A stretch of 64,000 nt of DNA. Origin: UBA11524 sp964542315 (lineage in GTDB: Bacteria > Bacillota > Clostridia > Christensenellales > Aristaeellaceae). The stretch covers positions 13,190-77,189 of the forward strand of contig CAZIUA010000001.1 in NCBI GenBank assembly GCA_964542315.1, written 5' to 3'. Positions 41,706 to 50,357 of this stretch are shown here, in pieces. Every line of letters starts with the position of its first letter. Positions within the stretch are counted from its first letter, which is position 1. A model generated the notes under the pieces. The model saw nothing but the letters and a program-made list of their open reading frames with translations. It was not told the DNA's origin and made no database searches. Made by a program: the position numbers and the translations under genes.

Positions 41706-44346
41706 TACCCGGCTGATCTCCATGCTCCTGGCGCTGCTGATGGCATTGGGCTGCATGCCGGCCCTGGCGGAGGATGTCTCTGCCCCCGTGCCGGAGACCG
41801 AAGCGGATGCGGCGGGGGCCCAGGAGGAAGCCGCAGAGGAAGTTGAGGAAGAAGCCGCGGAGGAAGAAGTGGTGCTCACCGCGCCGGAAGGCTACGTCCT
41901 GGCCGCACAGAGCAGCACCTTCAACCTCTATGTGCAGGAGAAGACCATGGCGGTCATCCTGCAGAGCAAGGAAAACGGCGAGCTGCTGTATTCCACCGTG
42001 CAGAATCCCAACACCGGCAATGCCACCTGGAAGGGCTTCTACCAGTCCGGCATCGTCATTGAGTATCTGGAGGACGTGAAGGACAAGGCCATCCAGGCGG
42101 ACTTCATCAACAATGCCTCCGAGATCACCTACGCCTACACCGGCGATGGCTTCGACGCGCATGTCAGCTTCACCGACCTGGGCATCTCCTTCAATGTGGA
42201 GGTGCGTCTGGATGAGGAAGGGCTGCATGTCCACATCCCGACGGATTCCATCGTCGAGGTGAAGGATCAGACCTACATGATCGTCCTGGACGACAATGGC
42301 CAGGAAAAGCGCATCGACATGACCAAGTACACCAAGACCGCCGAGGAAAGCGAATTCCTGCTGACCATGAAGGACGGCGCGGTGTATCCGCTGGACAAGA
42401 CCTACTACGTCTCCGGCACGGATGATTCCGTCACGGTGAAGAACAGCACCGGCACCACCCAGGTCGCGCTTCCGCTGACCAAGGAACTGACGGCGCCCTT
42501 CAGCGTGTATGTGAAGGATGCCAAGGGGACGAGCATCGCCTTCCCGGCGGAGGATGTGGCCTCCATCCAGAAGAACCTCTACCGCACCGGCACCGCCAAG
42601 GATGGCACGTCCCTGCGCATCCCCGTGGAGCAGGTGGTGGAGATCAGCGAGTATTCCTACACCATCGCCAGCTTCTATGTGTATCCCTTTATGGGATACA
42701 GCCGCGCGGGCGAAGGCCAGGGCTACATGATCATCCCCGATGGCCAGGGCGCCATCGTCGGCTTTGAGGACAACGAGGGCCGCTATACGTCCCCCTATGA
42801 CAAGCAGGTCTACGGCGTGAACATCGGCGTGGACGACCAGTACATCTCCGCGGTCAGCGTCGAGGCGGAAGACGTCATCATGCCCGTTTTCGGCATGGTG
42901 CATACCGACAGCCAGATTGCCGTTCTGGGCGTCATCGAGCAGGGTGACATCGCCGCACGCATCCAGGCCTACCCCAACGGCGTGCGCAATCTGCCCTTCG
43001 ACTGGGTGACGGCTAAGTACACCCTGCGCTTCGTCTTCAACCAGCCCATGGGCCCCAGCGCCGGCAACGTTGCCACCCGCACTGAGAAGCGCCGCGATGT
43101 CGACATCCTCCAGCACTTCCTCCTGACCACGGGTGAGGCGGCGGATTACGCCGGCCTGGCCGTGGCATACCGCAATTACCTGATCGCCAACGACACCTTC
43201 AAGCAGGCGGATGACCGCGCATTCGACATCCAGCTGGACTTCCTGGGCATCGAGCGGGAGAATTACCTCCTCGGCAAGCAGGATGTGGTCATGACCGACT
43301 TTGAACAGGCCGGGACCATCCTGGATGAGTTGAAGGAAGCCGGTGTGGAAAAGATGAGCGTGGTGTACCGCGGTTGGCAGACCAATGGCCTGACCGGCGG
43401 CGTCCCCACGGACAGCCTGAGCGTGGCGAAGTCCCTGGGCGGCAAGTCCGGGCTGAAGAAGCTGGCCGAAAAGGCGGCGGAAGCGGGCATCCCCTTCGCG
43501 CTGGAAGCCGATGTGCTCAGCCTCAACACCGAGACCCATCCCGCGCTGACCTTCTCCGCGCTGAAGAAGATCACCTCCCAGACGCTGTCCAAGCCCACCT
43601 TCGGCAAGGTGTATGACACGCTGAATTACTGCAACCCCGCCACCTCCAAGAGCGCGGCGGAGAAGCTCATCTCCGACATGACTAAGGAAGGCCTGCAGGG
43701 CATTTCCTTCACCGGCATCACGCAGGTGCTGACGGACTACTACCACAAGGATGCGTATCACGACACCAGCGAGATGGCCGCGATCTATGCCGGCATCATC
43801 AGTCAGGCCAACGATCGCCTGACCACCGCGCTGGTCAGCCCCAACGCCTACCTCTGGCAGTATGCGGACGTGATCACCGACCTGCCCGTCGCCGGCAGCG
43901 ACTACACCTACACCGATGCGGAGATCCCCTTCCTGACCATCGCCCTGAGCGGTCAGATCCCGTACTATGTGGAGTACACCAACTTCCAGGCGAACACGCA
44001 TGAGTTCTTCCTGCACCTGGTGGAGCAGGGCGCGCGCCCGTCCTTCCTGCTGACGTGGGAGGATCCCATCGAGCTGCAGAACACCAACTCTGCGTCCATC
44101 TACTCCTCCCGGTATGAGCTGTACAAGAGCATCATCGTGGAGTGGTATCAGGACCTGGCTGATCTCTTTGACATCGTCGGCACGGACGGCATGATCGTCG
44201 ATCATGTCCGCGCGGGCGACCTGGTCAAGGTGACCTGGGACAACGGCACGTTGGTGTACATCAACTTCGGTGATGTGCCCGGCGAACTGGAAGGCATTGC
44301 CCTTGAGAAACTGAGCTTTAAGGTGGTGAACGGTCATGGCAACTAA
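41689..44346 (+). CDS. Large secreted DUF5696-type protein
   Basis: 885 residues. Signal peptide (LLALLMALGCMPALAED), an Ala/Glu-rich acidic linker (about 30-62), a beta-rich N-terminal half, then a region reading like a TIM barrel of a glycosidase (about 515-800; DIQLDFLGIERENYLL, KMSVVYRGWQTNGLTGG, GIPFALEADVLSLN, GISFTGITQVLTDYYH). I recall this architecture as DUF5696, usually found with Yip1/NHL proteins and sugar permeases. Candidate acidic residues can be seen (EADVLSL, TWEDPIE), but no known catalytic motif. The start is TTG 41689 after GGAGAGGTGG. It overlaps the next permease by 11 bases. It could be an unknown glycoside hydrolase or binding partner. Confidence 0.8.
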   Translation: MSRKFNTRLISMLLALLMALGCMPALAEDVSAPVPETEADAAGAQEEAAEEVEEEAAEEEVVLTAPEGYVLAAQSSTFNLYVQEKTMAVILQSKENGELLYSTVQNPNTGNATWKGFYQSGIVIEYLEDVKDKAIQADFINNASEITYAYTGDGFDAHVSFTDLGISFNVEVRLDEEGLHVHIPTDSIVEVKDQTYMIVLDDNGQEKRIDMTKYTKTAEESEFLLTMKDGAVYPLDKTYYVSGTDDSVTVKNSTGTTQVALPLTKELTAPFSVYVKDAKGTSIAFPAEDVASIQKNLYRTGTAKDGTSLRIPVEQVVEISEYSYTIASFYVYPFMGYSRAGEGQGYMIIPDGQGAIVGFEDNEGRYTSPYDKQVYGVNIGVDDQYISAVSVEAEDVIMPVFGMVHTDSQIAVLGVIEQGDIAARIQAYPNGVRNLPFDWVTAKYTLRFVFNQPMGPSAGNVATRTEKRRDVDILQHFLLTTGEAADYAGLAVAYRNYLIANDTFKQADDRAFDIQLDFLGIERENYLLGKQDVVMTDFEQAGTILDELKEAGVEKMSVVYRGWQTNGLTGGVPTDSLSVAKSLGGKSGLKKLAEKAAEAGIPFALEADVLSLNTETHPALTFSALKKITSQTLSKPTFGKVYDTLNYCNPATSKSAAEKLISDMTKEGLQGISFTGITQVLTDYYHKDAYHDTSEMAAIYAGIISQANDRLTTALVSPNAYLWQYADVITDLPVAGSDYTYTDAEIPFLTIALSGQIPYYVEYTNFQANTHEFFLHLVEQGARPSFLLTWEDPIELQNTNSASIYSSRYELYKSIIVEWYQDLADLFDIVGTDGMIVDHVRAGDLVKVTWDNGTLVYINFGDVPGELEGIALEKLSFKVVNGHGN

Positions 44347-45325
44347 GAAAAAGCACGCGAAACAGCAGGAAATTGCCATCACGCCGAAGAAACCTAATAA
44401 GCGTGAAAAGAACCCGCACGATAAAAAGCGCATCACCAAGCGCAAGCTGCGCGACTGGATGTACGGCTACATCTTCCTCGCGCCGTGGATCGTGGGTATC
44501 ATCCTGTTCTTCGTTCTGTCCATGGTCGATTCGCTGAATTATTCCGTCCATAAGATCGTGATGGACAACGGTGTGCAGATGACCGCGCTGGAGCATTGGT
44601 ATGACAACTTCGCATCCGTTTTCTCCCTGGAAACGGATCTGCCCACCACCCTGGGCTCGTTCGCCATCTCCCTTGTGCTCCAGGTGCCGATCATCATCGC
44701 ATTCTCGCTGATCATCGCGCTGCTGCTCAACGGCAAGATCCGTTGCCGCAGCCTGTTCCGCATGATCTTCTTCCTGCCGGTCATCATTGCGACCGGCCCG
44801 GTGATGACCATGCTGACCGATCAGGGCGCGGCGACAGTGCCCATGATGTCCGACGGCAGCCTGCTGAATCTGCTCTCCGGCCTGCCGACGTTCCTGCTCG
44901 ATCCCATCACGGAGCTGTTCAACAGCCTGATCCTGATTCTGTGGAATTCCGGCATCCAGATCCTGATCTTCCTCTCCGGCTTGCAGAAGGTGTCCACCAC
45001 CATGTATGAGGCCGCCAAGATCGACGGCGCCAATGGCTGGGAGACCTTCTGGAAGATCACCCTGCCCATCGTCAAGCCCATCATCTTGCTGAACTCCATC
45101 TACACGGTGGTGTCCCTGGCCACCGGCGGCACGAATGAGATCATCGAGCTGATCTACGCCGCCACCTACACCACCCCGTGGACGAAGGGCTACAGCTACG
45201 GCATGGCCTTCAGCTGGATCTACACTGCCATCATCGGCCTGATTCTTCTCGGCGTCTTCCTGCTGCTCAAGGACAAGAGCGACAAGAAGGTGAAGTACGA
45301 GAAGAAGCTGGTCACGCTGCGCTAA
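44336..45325 (+). CDS. Sugar ABC transporter permease (MalF-type), importer 2
   Basis: 329 residues. A long, very basic cytoplasmic N-terminus (about 1-42, Lys/Arg-rich) is followed by six helices (YIFLAPWIVGIILFFVLSMV first) and an EAA loop (MYEAAKIDGANGWETFWKIT). The region of MSDGSLLNLLSGLPTFLLDP forms an extracellular insertion. It begins inside the DUF5696 gene by 11 bases, so it is translationally coupled to it. Partner of the next permease. Confidence 0.93.
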   Translation: MATKKKHAKQQEIAITPKKPNKREKNPHDKKRITKRKLRDWMYGYIFLAPWIVGIILFFVLSMVDSLNYSVHKIVMDNGVQMTALEHWYDNFASVFSLETDLPTTLGSFAISLVLQVPIIIAFSLIIALLLNGKIRCRSLFRMIFFLPVIIATGPVMTMLTDQGAATVPMMSDGSLLNLLSGLPTFLLDPITELFNSLILILWNSGIQILIFLSGLQKVSTTMYEAAKIDGANGWETFWKITLPIVKPIILLNSIYTVVSLATGGTNEIIELIYAATYTTPWTKGYSYGMAFSWIYTAIIGLILLGVFLLLKDKSDKKVKYEKKLVTLR

Positions 45326-45340
45326 AGGAGGGGAGAAACA

Positions 45341-46315
45341 ATGAAATTCAGAGAGATCCCCAAGGATGCGCGCAAGGATCACTACAAGAAGCTCCTGCTG
45401 GGCAGCAATGACCGCCGCGGTCTGATCATGACCTTCGTGGTCTACCTGCTGCTCATCACCATCGCGTTCATCTACCTCTATCCGGTTTTGTACATGCTGT
45501 CCCGCTCGCTGATGACCAAGAATGACCTGCTTGACGCATCCGCCAAGTGGATCCCCTCGTCCATCACGCTGAGCAACTACTCCCAGGCCATCGCCACGAT
45601 GGATTACTGGAATTCCCTGTGGAAGAACCTCGTCATCGCCCTGTCCGCCACGGTATGCCAGGTGTTCGTCACCTCCTGGGTCGGCTACGGCTTTGCGCGG
45701 TATAACTTCCCCGGCAAGACGATGTGGATGCTGCTGCTGATCCTCAGCTTCCTGCTGCCGGCGCAGACCATCGCCGTGCCGAACTTCCTGCGCTTCACGC
45801 AGTGGCACATGATCGATGGCACGGTCAAGCCCTTCGTCATCACGGCCATCCTCGGCCAGGGCTTCAAGAGCTGCCTGTGCATCCTCATCTTCTACAACTT
45901 CCACCGCCAGACCCCGCAGAGCCTCATCGAGGCCGCGGAGATCGACGGCGCGGGTCACATCAAGGCGTATTTCCGCATTGCGGTGCCGCTTTGCACGGCG
46001 GCCATCGTGGTCGTCACGCTGTTCTCCTTCGTCTGGTACTGGAATGAGGTCGACCTCGTCCGCACCTACCTGGGCAGCAGCAACACCCGCAATACCGGCC
46101 TGACGACCCTGATGCTGGAGCTGAACAAGTTCGAGGACAGCTACAACGCCGTCTACGCCACCCACGCCCAGTCCACCACGTCCACCAACCGCCTGAACGA
46201 TGCCATCAAGATGGCTGGCACCATGCTGGCCATCGCGCCGATGATGATCCTGTACTTCTTCCTGCAGAAGCAGTTCGTGGAGTCCATCGACAAAGCGGGC
46301 ATCACGGGCGAATAA
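45341..46315 (+). CDS. Carbohydrate ABC transporter permease (MalG-type), importer 2
   Basis: 324 residues, six predicted helices (FVVYLLLITIAFIYLYPVLY first), EAA loop LIEAAEIDGAGHIKAYFRIA. AAGGAGGGG lies 7 bases before ATG 45341. A hydrophilic external loop near 235-275 (SSNTRNTGLTTLMLELNKFE) is longer than in typical MalG proteins. Forms importer 2 with the preceding permease and the binding protein that follows. Confidence 0.93.
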   Translation: MKFREIPKDARKDHYKKLLLGSNDRRGLIMTFVVYLLLITIAFIYLYPVLYMLSRSLMTKNDLLDASAKWIPSSITLSNYSQAIATMDYWNSLWKNLVIALSATVCQVFVTSWVGYGFARYNFPGKTMWMLLLILSFLLPAQTIAVPNFLRFTQWHMIDGTVKPFVITAILGQGFKSCLCILIFYNFHRQTPQSLIEAAEIDGAGHIKAYFRIAVPLCTAAIVVVTLFSFVWYWNEVDLVRTYLGSSNTRNTGLTTLMLELNKFEDSYNAVYATHAQSTTSTNRLNDAIKMAGTMLAIAPMMILYFFLQKQFVESIDKAGITGE

Positions 46316-46326
46316 GTCCTGCCGGC

Positions 46327-46365
46327 CGGGCAGGGGAGGCTTCTCCTGCCTGACCGCCCTTCCAA
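46327..46365 (+). promoter_or_regulatory. Intercistronic hairpin before the sugar-binding protein gene
   Basis: GGGCAGG...CCTGCC stem (about 46328-46351) without a T-run. A stem here can protect mRNA or partially terminate, a common way to raise binding-protein levels over permeases. Confidence 0.45.
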
Positions 46366-46421
46366 TCGGATCAAAGCCTGGTCAGAGGCATTTGATTATA
46401 TTAAAAAGGAGGACAACCCCA

Positions 46422-47855
46422 ATGAAAAAGCTGGTTTCTCTGGTCCTGGCACTGTGCATGGTGCTGTCCCTGGCTTCCTTCGCCACTGCGGAAGATGCCC
46501 AGTACAACATGCCTGCCATGAACACCACCGACCCCATCACCCTGAGCGTCATGATCTGGGACGACTTCGAGATGGCCGAAGCGCTGGCCGCTTCCTTCAT
46601 GGAGCAGTATCCCAACATCACCGTTGAGATCGTCCGCACCACCACTGGTACCGTTACTGCGGATCTGACCAACTACGCTGCTGCCGGTAGCCTGCCGGAC
46701 ATCTTCATGTGGCTGGACCTGGATCCCCTCCTCGCTTCCCCCTACATGGCGGACATCTCCATGTACCTGGAGAACGACGAGGAAGCCCAGACCAAGCTGT
46801 ACTACACCATCCGTAACGCTGGTTACATCGATGGCGAGCGTTGCTACTTCCTGGCTGGCGAGTTCCTGCCCGCGACCGTCTACCTCGACATGAATATCTT
46901 CGAGACGCTGAACGTCGAGATGCCCGGTCAGGACTGGACCTGGGAGCAGTTCGTTGAGCTGACCCAGACCATGACCGATCCCACCCAGAACATCTGGGCC
47001 TACACCAACGGCATGTACGCCCCCGTCACCGCCGGCCCCATCGCCCTGACCGAGAACTCCATCGGCGAATTCGGCTGGAACGGCGAGAGCTACAACTTCG
47101 AGTCCGGCTGGGCTGAGGCGCTGGAGCTCCAGCTGGAGAACATCCGTCTGGGCAACACCTGCGTGGGCGGCTCCGATGCTTACCTGGCTGTTGATCCCTC
47201 CAACGAGTGGCCCGGCCAGACCGGTCACGTGGCTGTCCTGACCGACGCCTCCTGGACGCTGAACAACATCTACACCCAGCCTCTGGCCCTGGATCGCGGC
47301 ATCAAGATGGTGCCCTACAATCCTCCGGTGGGCGCTGACAACTGCGGCCAGCTGGGCTTCCTGGACAACGTGTCCATCTCTTCTTCCTGCGAGCATCCCC
47401 GTGAGGCGTACGAGCTGATGAAGTACCTCTTCTGGGGCAAGGACGGCTGGATGAAGCGCTGCGAGCTGTTCCCCACCCTGGTGTGGGAAGGCACCGAGAC
47501 CAAGGCCTACAACGTGCCCAACTGCTTCCCCATGATCCAGGACGAGGAACTGAACGCTGCCTTCGCCGCGCTGCTGCCTGACCTGGGCTACTGGAACGAA
47601 TGGGTCTCCTACATGGAGAACATCCAGAACCCCGTGACCTGGGGCGCCCGTACCATCCCCGGCTTCAACGCCTTCCTGGCCAACGCCTACAACGGCGGTG
47701 ACTTCAACGGCACCATCGGCATCGAGGCCGCGGTGTCTGCCGGCACGGCGGATCCCTGGGATTACACCGAGTACCTGGCTGAGCAGGGCCGTTACTACTA
47801 CGACCAGGCCATGACCGCCTTCTTCGAGATCTACGGCCAGCCCACCGCTGAGTGA
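46422..47855 (+). CDS. Sugar-binding protein (type 1 ABC solute-binding), importer 2
   Basis: 477 residues. Signal peptide (LVSLVLALCMVLSLASFATAE), then the two-lobe binding-protein fold (ITLSVMIWDDFEMAEALAAS, LPDIFMWLDLDP). No lipobox Cys, so attachment is unclear. ATG 46422 follows AAAGGAGGAC. Codon use is highly biased (GCC, ACC, CTG; few rare codons) like adhE, a sign of heavy expression. Last gene of the operon, followed by a strong terminator. Ligand inferred to be arabino- or xylo-oligosaccharide. Confidence 0.93.
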   Translation: MKKLVSLVLALCMVLSLASFATAEDAQYNMPAMNTTDPITLSVMIWDDFEMAEALAASFMEQYPNITVEIVRTTTGTVTADLTNYAAAGSLPDIFMWLDLDPLLASPYMADISMYLENDEEAQTKLYYTIRNAGYIDGERCYFLAGEFLPATVYLDMNIFETLNVEMPGQDWTWEQFVELTQTMTDPTQNIWAYTNGMYAPVTAGPIALTENSIGEFGWNGESYNFESGWAEALELQLENIRLGNTCVGGSDAYLAVDPSNEWPGQTGHVAVLTDASWTLNNIYTQPLALDRGIKMVPYNPPVGADNCGQLGFLDNVSISSSCEHPREAYELMKYLFWGKDGWMKRCELFPTLVWEGTETKAYNVPNCFPMIQDEELNAAFAALLPDLGYWNEWVSYMENIQNPVTWGARTIPGFNAFLANAYNGGDFNGTIGIEAAVSAGTADPWDYTEYLAEQGRYYYDQAMTAFFEIYGQPTAE

Positions 47856-47894
47856 TCCGCGGCAAGGTTTGATCGCCAGATCGAATGACCACGT

Positions 47895-47926
47895 GGGGGA
47901 GTGGCTTTCGGGCTGCTCCCCCTTTT
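47895..47926 (+). terminator. Terminator of the arabinan/dual-importer operon
   Basis: GGGGGAG/CTCCCCC hairpin with a GC-rich inner stem and TTTC loop, followed by TTTT, 40 bases after the last stop. Confidence 0.8.
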
Positions 47927-47948
47927 ACGGATTGCAGGGAATCCGAGT

Positions 47949-47966
47949 GATAACCAACTGGTTATC
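47949..47966. promoter_or_regulatory. Operator-like palindrome before the XRE regulator
   Basis: GATAACC-AACT-GGTTATC, perfect 7-bp inverted repeat; a half-site GGTTATG recurs at 48014-48020. Position upstream of a Cro/CI-type regulator suggests autoregulation. Confidence 0.6.
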
Positions 47967-48059
47967 TACTGACATTATAGACCTCCATTGCACAAAAGTC
48001 AAGATGCCCAAATGGTTATGTGGAAACTTTTTTTGCATCTTCACTCGGGAGGACGGCTT

Positions 48060-48278
48060 ATGACGAACTATCCGCGCATCAGGGAGCTGCGCGAAAAGCA
48101 TGGCTACACCCAGCGGGAGCTTGCCGAGAAGCTGGAGATGCTCCAGCCCCAGTATTTCCGCTACGAACAGGGACAGCGCGATCTGCCCACGGCGCTTCTG
48201 ATACGCCTGTCCGCACTATATGATGTGTCGACGGATTACCTGCTCGGCCTGACGGATGATCCGCGCCGCGCGAAATGA
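48060..48278 (+). CDS. XRE-family helix-turn-helix regulator
   Basis: 72 residues, one Cro/CI HTH (RIRELREKHGYTQRELAEKL, then LQPQYFRYEQGQRDLPTALL) and the SinR-like ending STDYLLGLTDDP. No oligomerisation or effector domain, so it probably binds DNA as a dimer. ATG 48060 follows GGGAGG; the frame is open upstream to 47988, but that part overlaps the operator region. It may control itself and the arabinofuranosidase gene 87 bases downstream; the target is inference. Confidence 0.85.
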   Translation: MTNYPRIRELREKHGYTQRELAEKLEMLQPQYFRYEQGQRDLPTALLIRLSALYDVSTDYLLGLTDDPRRAK

Positions 48279-48293
48279 CAGGCGTTTGCCTGC

Positions 48294-48321
48294 TTGCTTT
48301 TTCCGGCCGCTATGGTATAAT
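48294..48321 (+). promoter_or_regulatory. Promoter of the secreted arabinofuranosidase gene
   Basis: TTGCTT, 16-base spacer, TATAAT, 44 bases before the start codon. Confidence 0.55.
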
Positions 48322-48364
48322 GGAAGCACTGATCACACAGCGAAATAAAGGAGGAACCCACCCC

Positions 48365-50317
48365 ATGCGCAAGTTCATCGCGCTGTTTCTGGCGCTGATG
48401 CTGCCCTGCGTGGCCAGCGCATCCACCCTCACCGCGGACGCGGCTAAGACCACCGTTGAAATGAGCGACACGCTCTACGGCCTCTTCTTTGAGGACATCA
48501 ACTACGGCGCGGATGGCGGCCTCTATGCCGAGCTGCTGCAGAACCGTTCCTTCGAGTATGAGGACATCCTCAACCCGCGGACGACGGATCACTACAACGG
48601 CTGGGCGTTCAACATGTCCGCCGGTGCTGCCGGTACGGCCACCGTCCAGACGGACGATCCGCTGAACGGGAACAACCCGACCTACATGCGCGTCAGCTGC
48701 ACCAAGGGCGATTACCGCTTTGCCAACCTGGGCTATCAGTCCACCACCTTTGCCGGCGGCATTCCGGTGGAGGAAGGCAAGAGCTACCGCTGCTTCGTGT
48801 GGATGCGCAATGCGGGCGATTTTGACGGCCAGGTGGAGATCGCGTTGACCAAGCGCACGGGCAAGTCCATCGCCGTGCCCAAGCGCTTCACCCTGACGGA
48901 CGAGTGGCAGAAGTACGAAGTGACGTTCAAGTCCTCCTACACGGAGGATGCGGTGCTGTCCTTCATCCTCCACGGCACGGGCTCCATCGACATCGACATG
49001 GCCTCGCTCATCCCGGCGGATGCCTACGGGGCGGATTGGCCCAATGGCGGCCTGCGCGCCGATCTGGTGCAGGCGCTGAAGGATCTGCATCCCTCTTTCC
49101 TGCGCTTCCCGGGCGGATGCGTCACCGAGGGCAGCTATTACCGCAGCAACTTCTATGACTGGAAGGACACCGTCGGCCCCATCGAGCAGCGCAAGGAGAA
49201 CTTCAACACCTGGGGCTATATGCAGAGCTACGGCCTGGGGTATTTTGAGTACTTCATGCTCGCGGAGGCCATTGGTGCGGAACCGCTGCCCGTGGTGCAT
49301 TCGGGTCTGCTTTGCCAGGCGCGCGACGTCAAGGAAGCACCCCTGACCATCGAGGAGACCAAGGCCTATGCGCAGGATCTGCTCGACCTGATTGAGTTCG
49401 CCAACGGCGGCACGGATACCACCTGGGGCGCGCTGCGTGCCGAGATGGGCCATCCGGAACCCTTCAATTTGAAATACCTGGGCATCGGCAACGAGAACTG
49501 GGATCAGGTCTACTGGGATCGCTTCGATATCCTCTATCACGCGGTGAAGGAAGCGTATCCGGAGATGGAGATCGTCTCCTCCGCCGGCCCCGTGGCGGAA
49601 GGCGCCCTGCCGGACAACGCCTGGCGCACCATCCGCGCCAGGTATCCGGACACCATCGTGGATGAGCACTACTACATGGGCGGCGACTGGTTCCTGTCCA
49701 ATGTGGACCGCTATGACAGCTATCCCCGCACGACCCGCGTGTTCGTTGGCGAATACGCCGCGCATGAAGCGGCGCAGGCCAATGGCCGCCGTCCCAACAA
49801 CCTCTACAGCGCCCTGTGCGAGGCGGCCTACATGACCGGCCTGGAGCGCAACAGCGATGTGGTGGTCATGGCCTCCTATGCGCCGCTGATGGCGCGTGAC
49901 GGCATGCAGCAGTGGACGCCGGACATGATCTGGTTCAACGCTCGCGAGGTGCTGCTGACGCCGAACTACCATGTGCAGGCGATGTTCGCTGCCACGGTGG
50001 GCGATCAGGTGGTGGTGAGCCGGTATGACGGCGTCAATCAGCTGATCTACCACGTCATCACCCGCACGGAGGACAAGCTCTACGTCAAGCTGGTCAATGT
50101 GTCCTCCTATGCGGATGATATGACGCTGAACCTGGCCAATGTCCCCGACGGGACGGCCGCCTTCACCCGTCTGACGGGCGAAAAGAACGCCATCAACACC
50201 TTCCAGCAGAAGGAGCGCGTTGCCCCCATCACCGGTGAAACCGCCATTGCAGACGGCACGCTGACCATGGAGCTGCCCGCGTATTCCGTGACCATCCTGA
50301 CCTTCGACCTCGAGTGA
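48365..50317 (+). CDS. Secreted GH51-type alpha-L-arabinofuranosidase
   Basis: 650 residues. A signal peptide (FIALFLALMLPCVASAS) is followed by LYGLFFEDINYGADGGLYAE, a CBM4-like beta-sandwich insertion (about 60-205), the GH51 barrel with acid/base Glu in LGIGNENWDQVYW (about 377) and nucleophile Glu in VFVGEYAAHEA (about 460), and a C-terminal beta-domain. This domain order, with an internal CBM-like module, is typical of larger, exported GH51 enzymes acting on arabinan or arabinoxylan. Followed 40 bases later by a cytoplasmic GH51 gene, so the pair splits the job across the membrane. Confidence 0.9.
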   Translation: MRKFIALFLALMLPCVASASTLTADAAKTTVEMSDTLYGLFFEDINYGADGGLYAELLQNRSFEYEDILNPRTTDHYNGWAFNMSAGAAGTATVQTDDPLNGNNPTYMRVSCTKGDYRFANLGYQSTTFAGGIPVEEGKSYRCFVWMRNAGDFDGQVEIALTKRTGKSIAVPKRFTLTDEWQKYEVTFKSSYTEDAVLSFILHGTGSIDIDMASLIPADAYGADWPNGGLRADLVQALKDLHPSFLRFPGGCVTEGSYYRSNFYDWKDTVGPIEQRKENFNTWGYMQSYGLGYFEYFMLAEAIGAEPLPVVHSGLLCQARDVKEAPLTIEETKAYAQDLLDLIEFANGGTDTTWGALRAEMGHPEPFNLKYLGIGNENWDQVYWDRFDILYHAVKEAYPEMEIVSSAGPVAEGALPDNAWRTIRARYPDTIVDEHYYMGGDWFLSNVDRYDSYPRTTRVFVGEYAAHEAAQANGRRPNNLYSALCEAAYMTGLERNSDVVVMASYAPLMARDGMQQWTPDMIWFNAREVLLTPNYHVQAMFAATVGDQVVVSRYDGVNQLIYHVITRTEDKLYVKLVNVSSYADDMTLNLANVPDGTAAFTRLTGEKNAINTFQQKERVAPITGETAIADGTLTMELPAYSVTILTFDLE

Positions 50318-50357
50318 TCTTCCGGGACAAACCCGGTCAAAAAAGGGAGGAATACCC

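Noticed and set aside
38667..41879. 1070-codon open frame on the minus strand across importer 1 and the NHL-Yip1 gene
   Set aside because: Antisense shadow: extremely His/Gln/Arg/Asp-rich, spans several real genes and their overlaps, no recognisable family.
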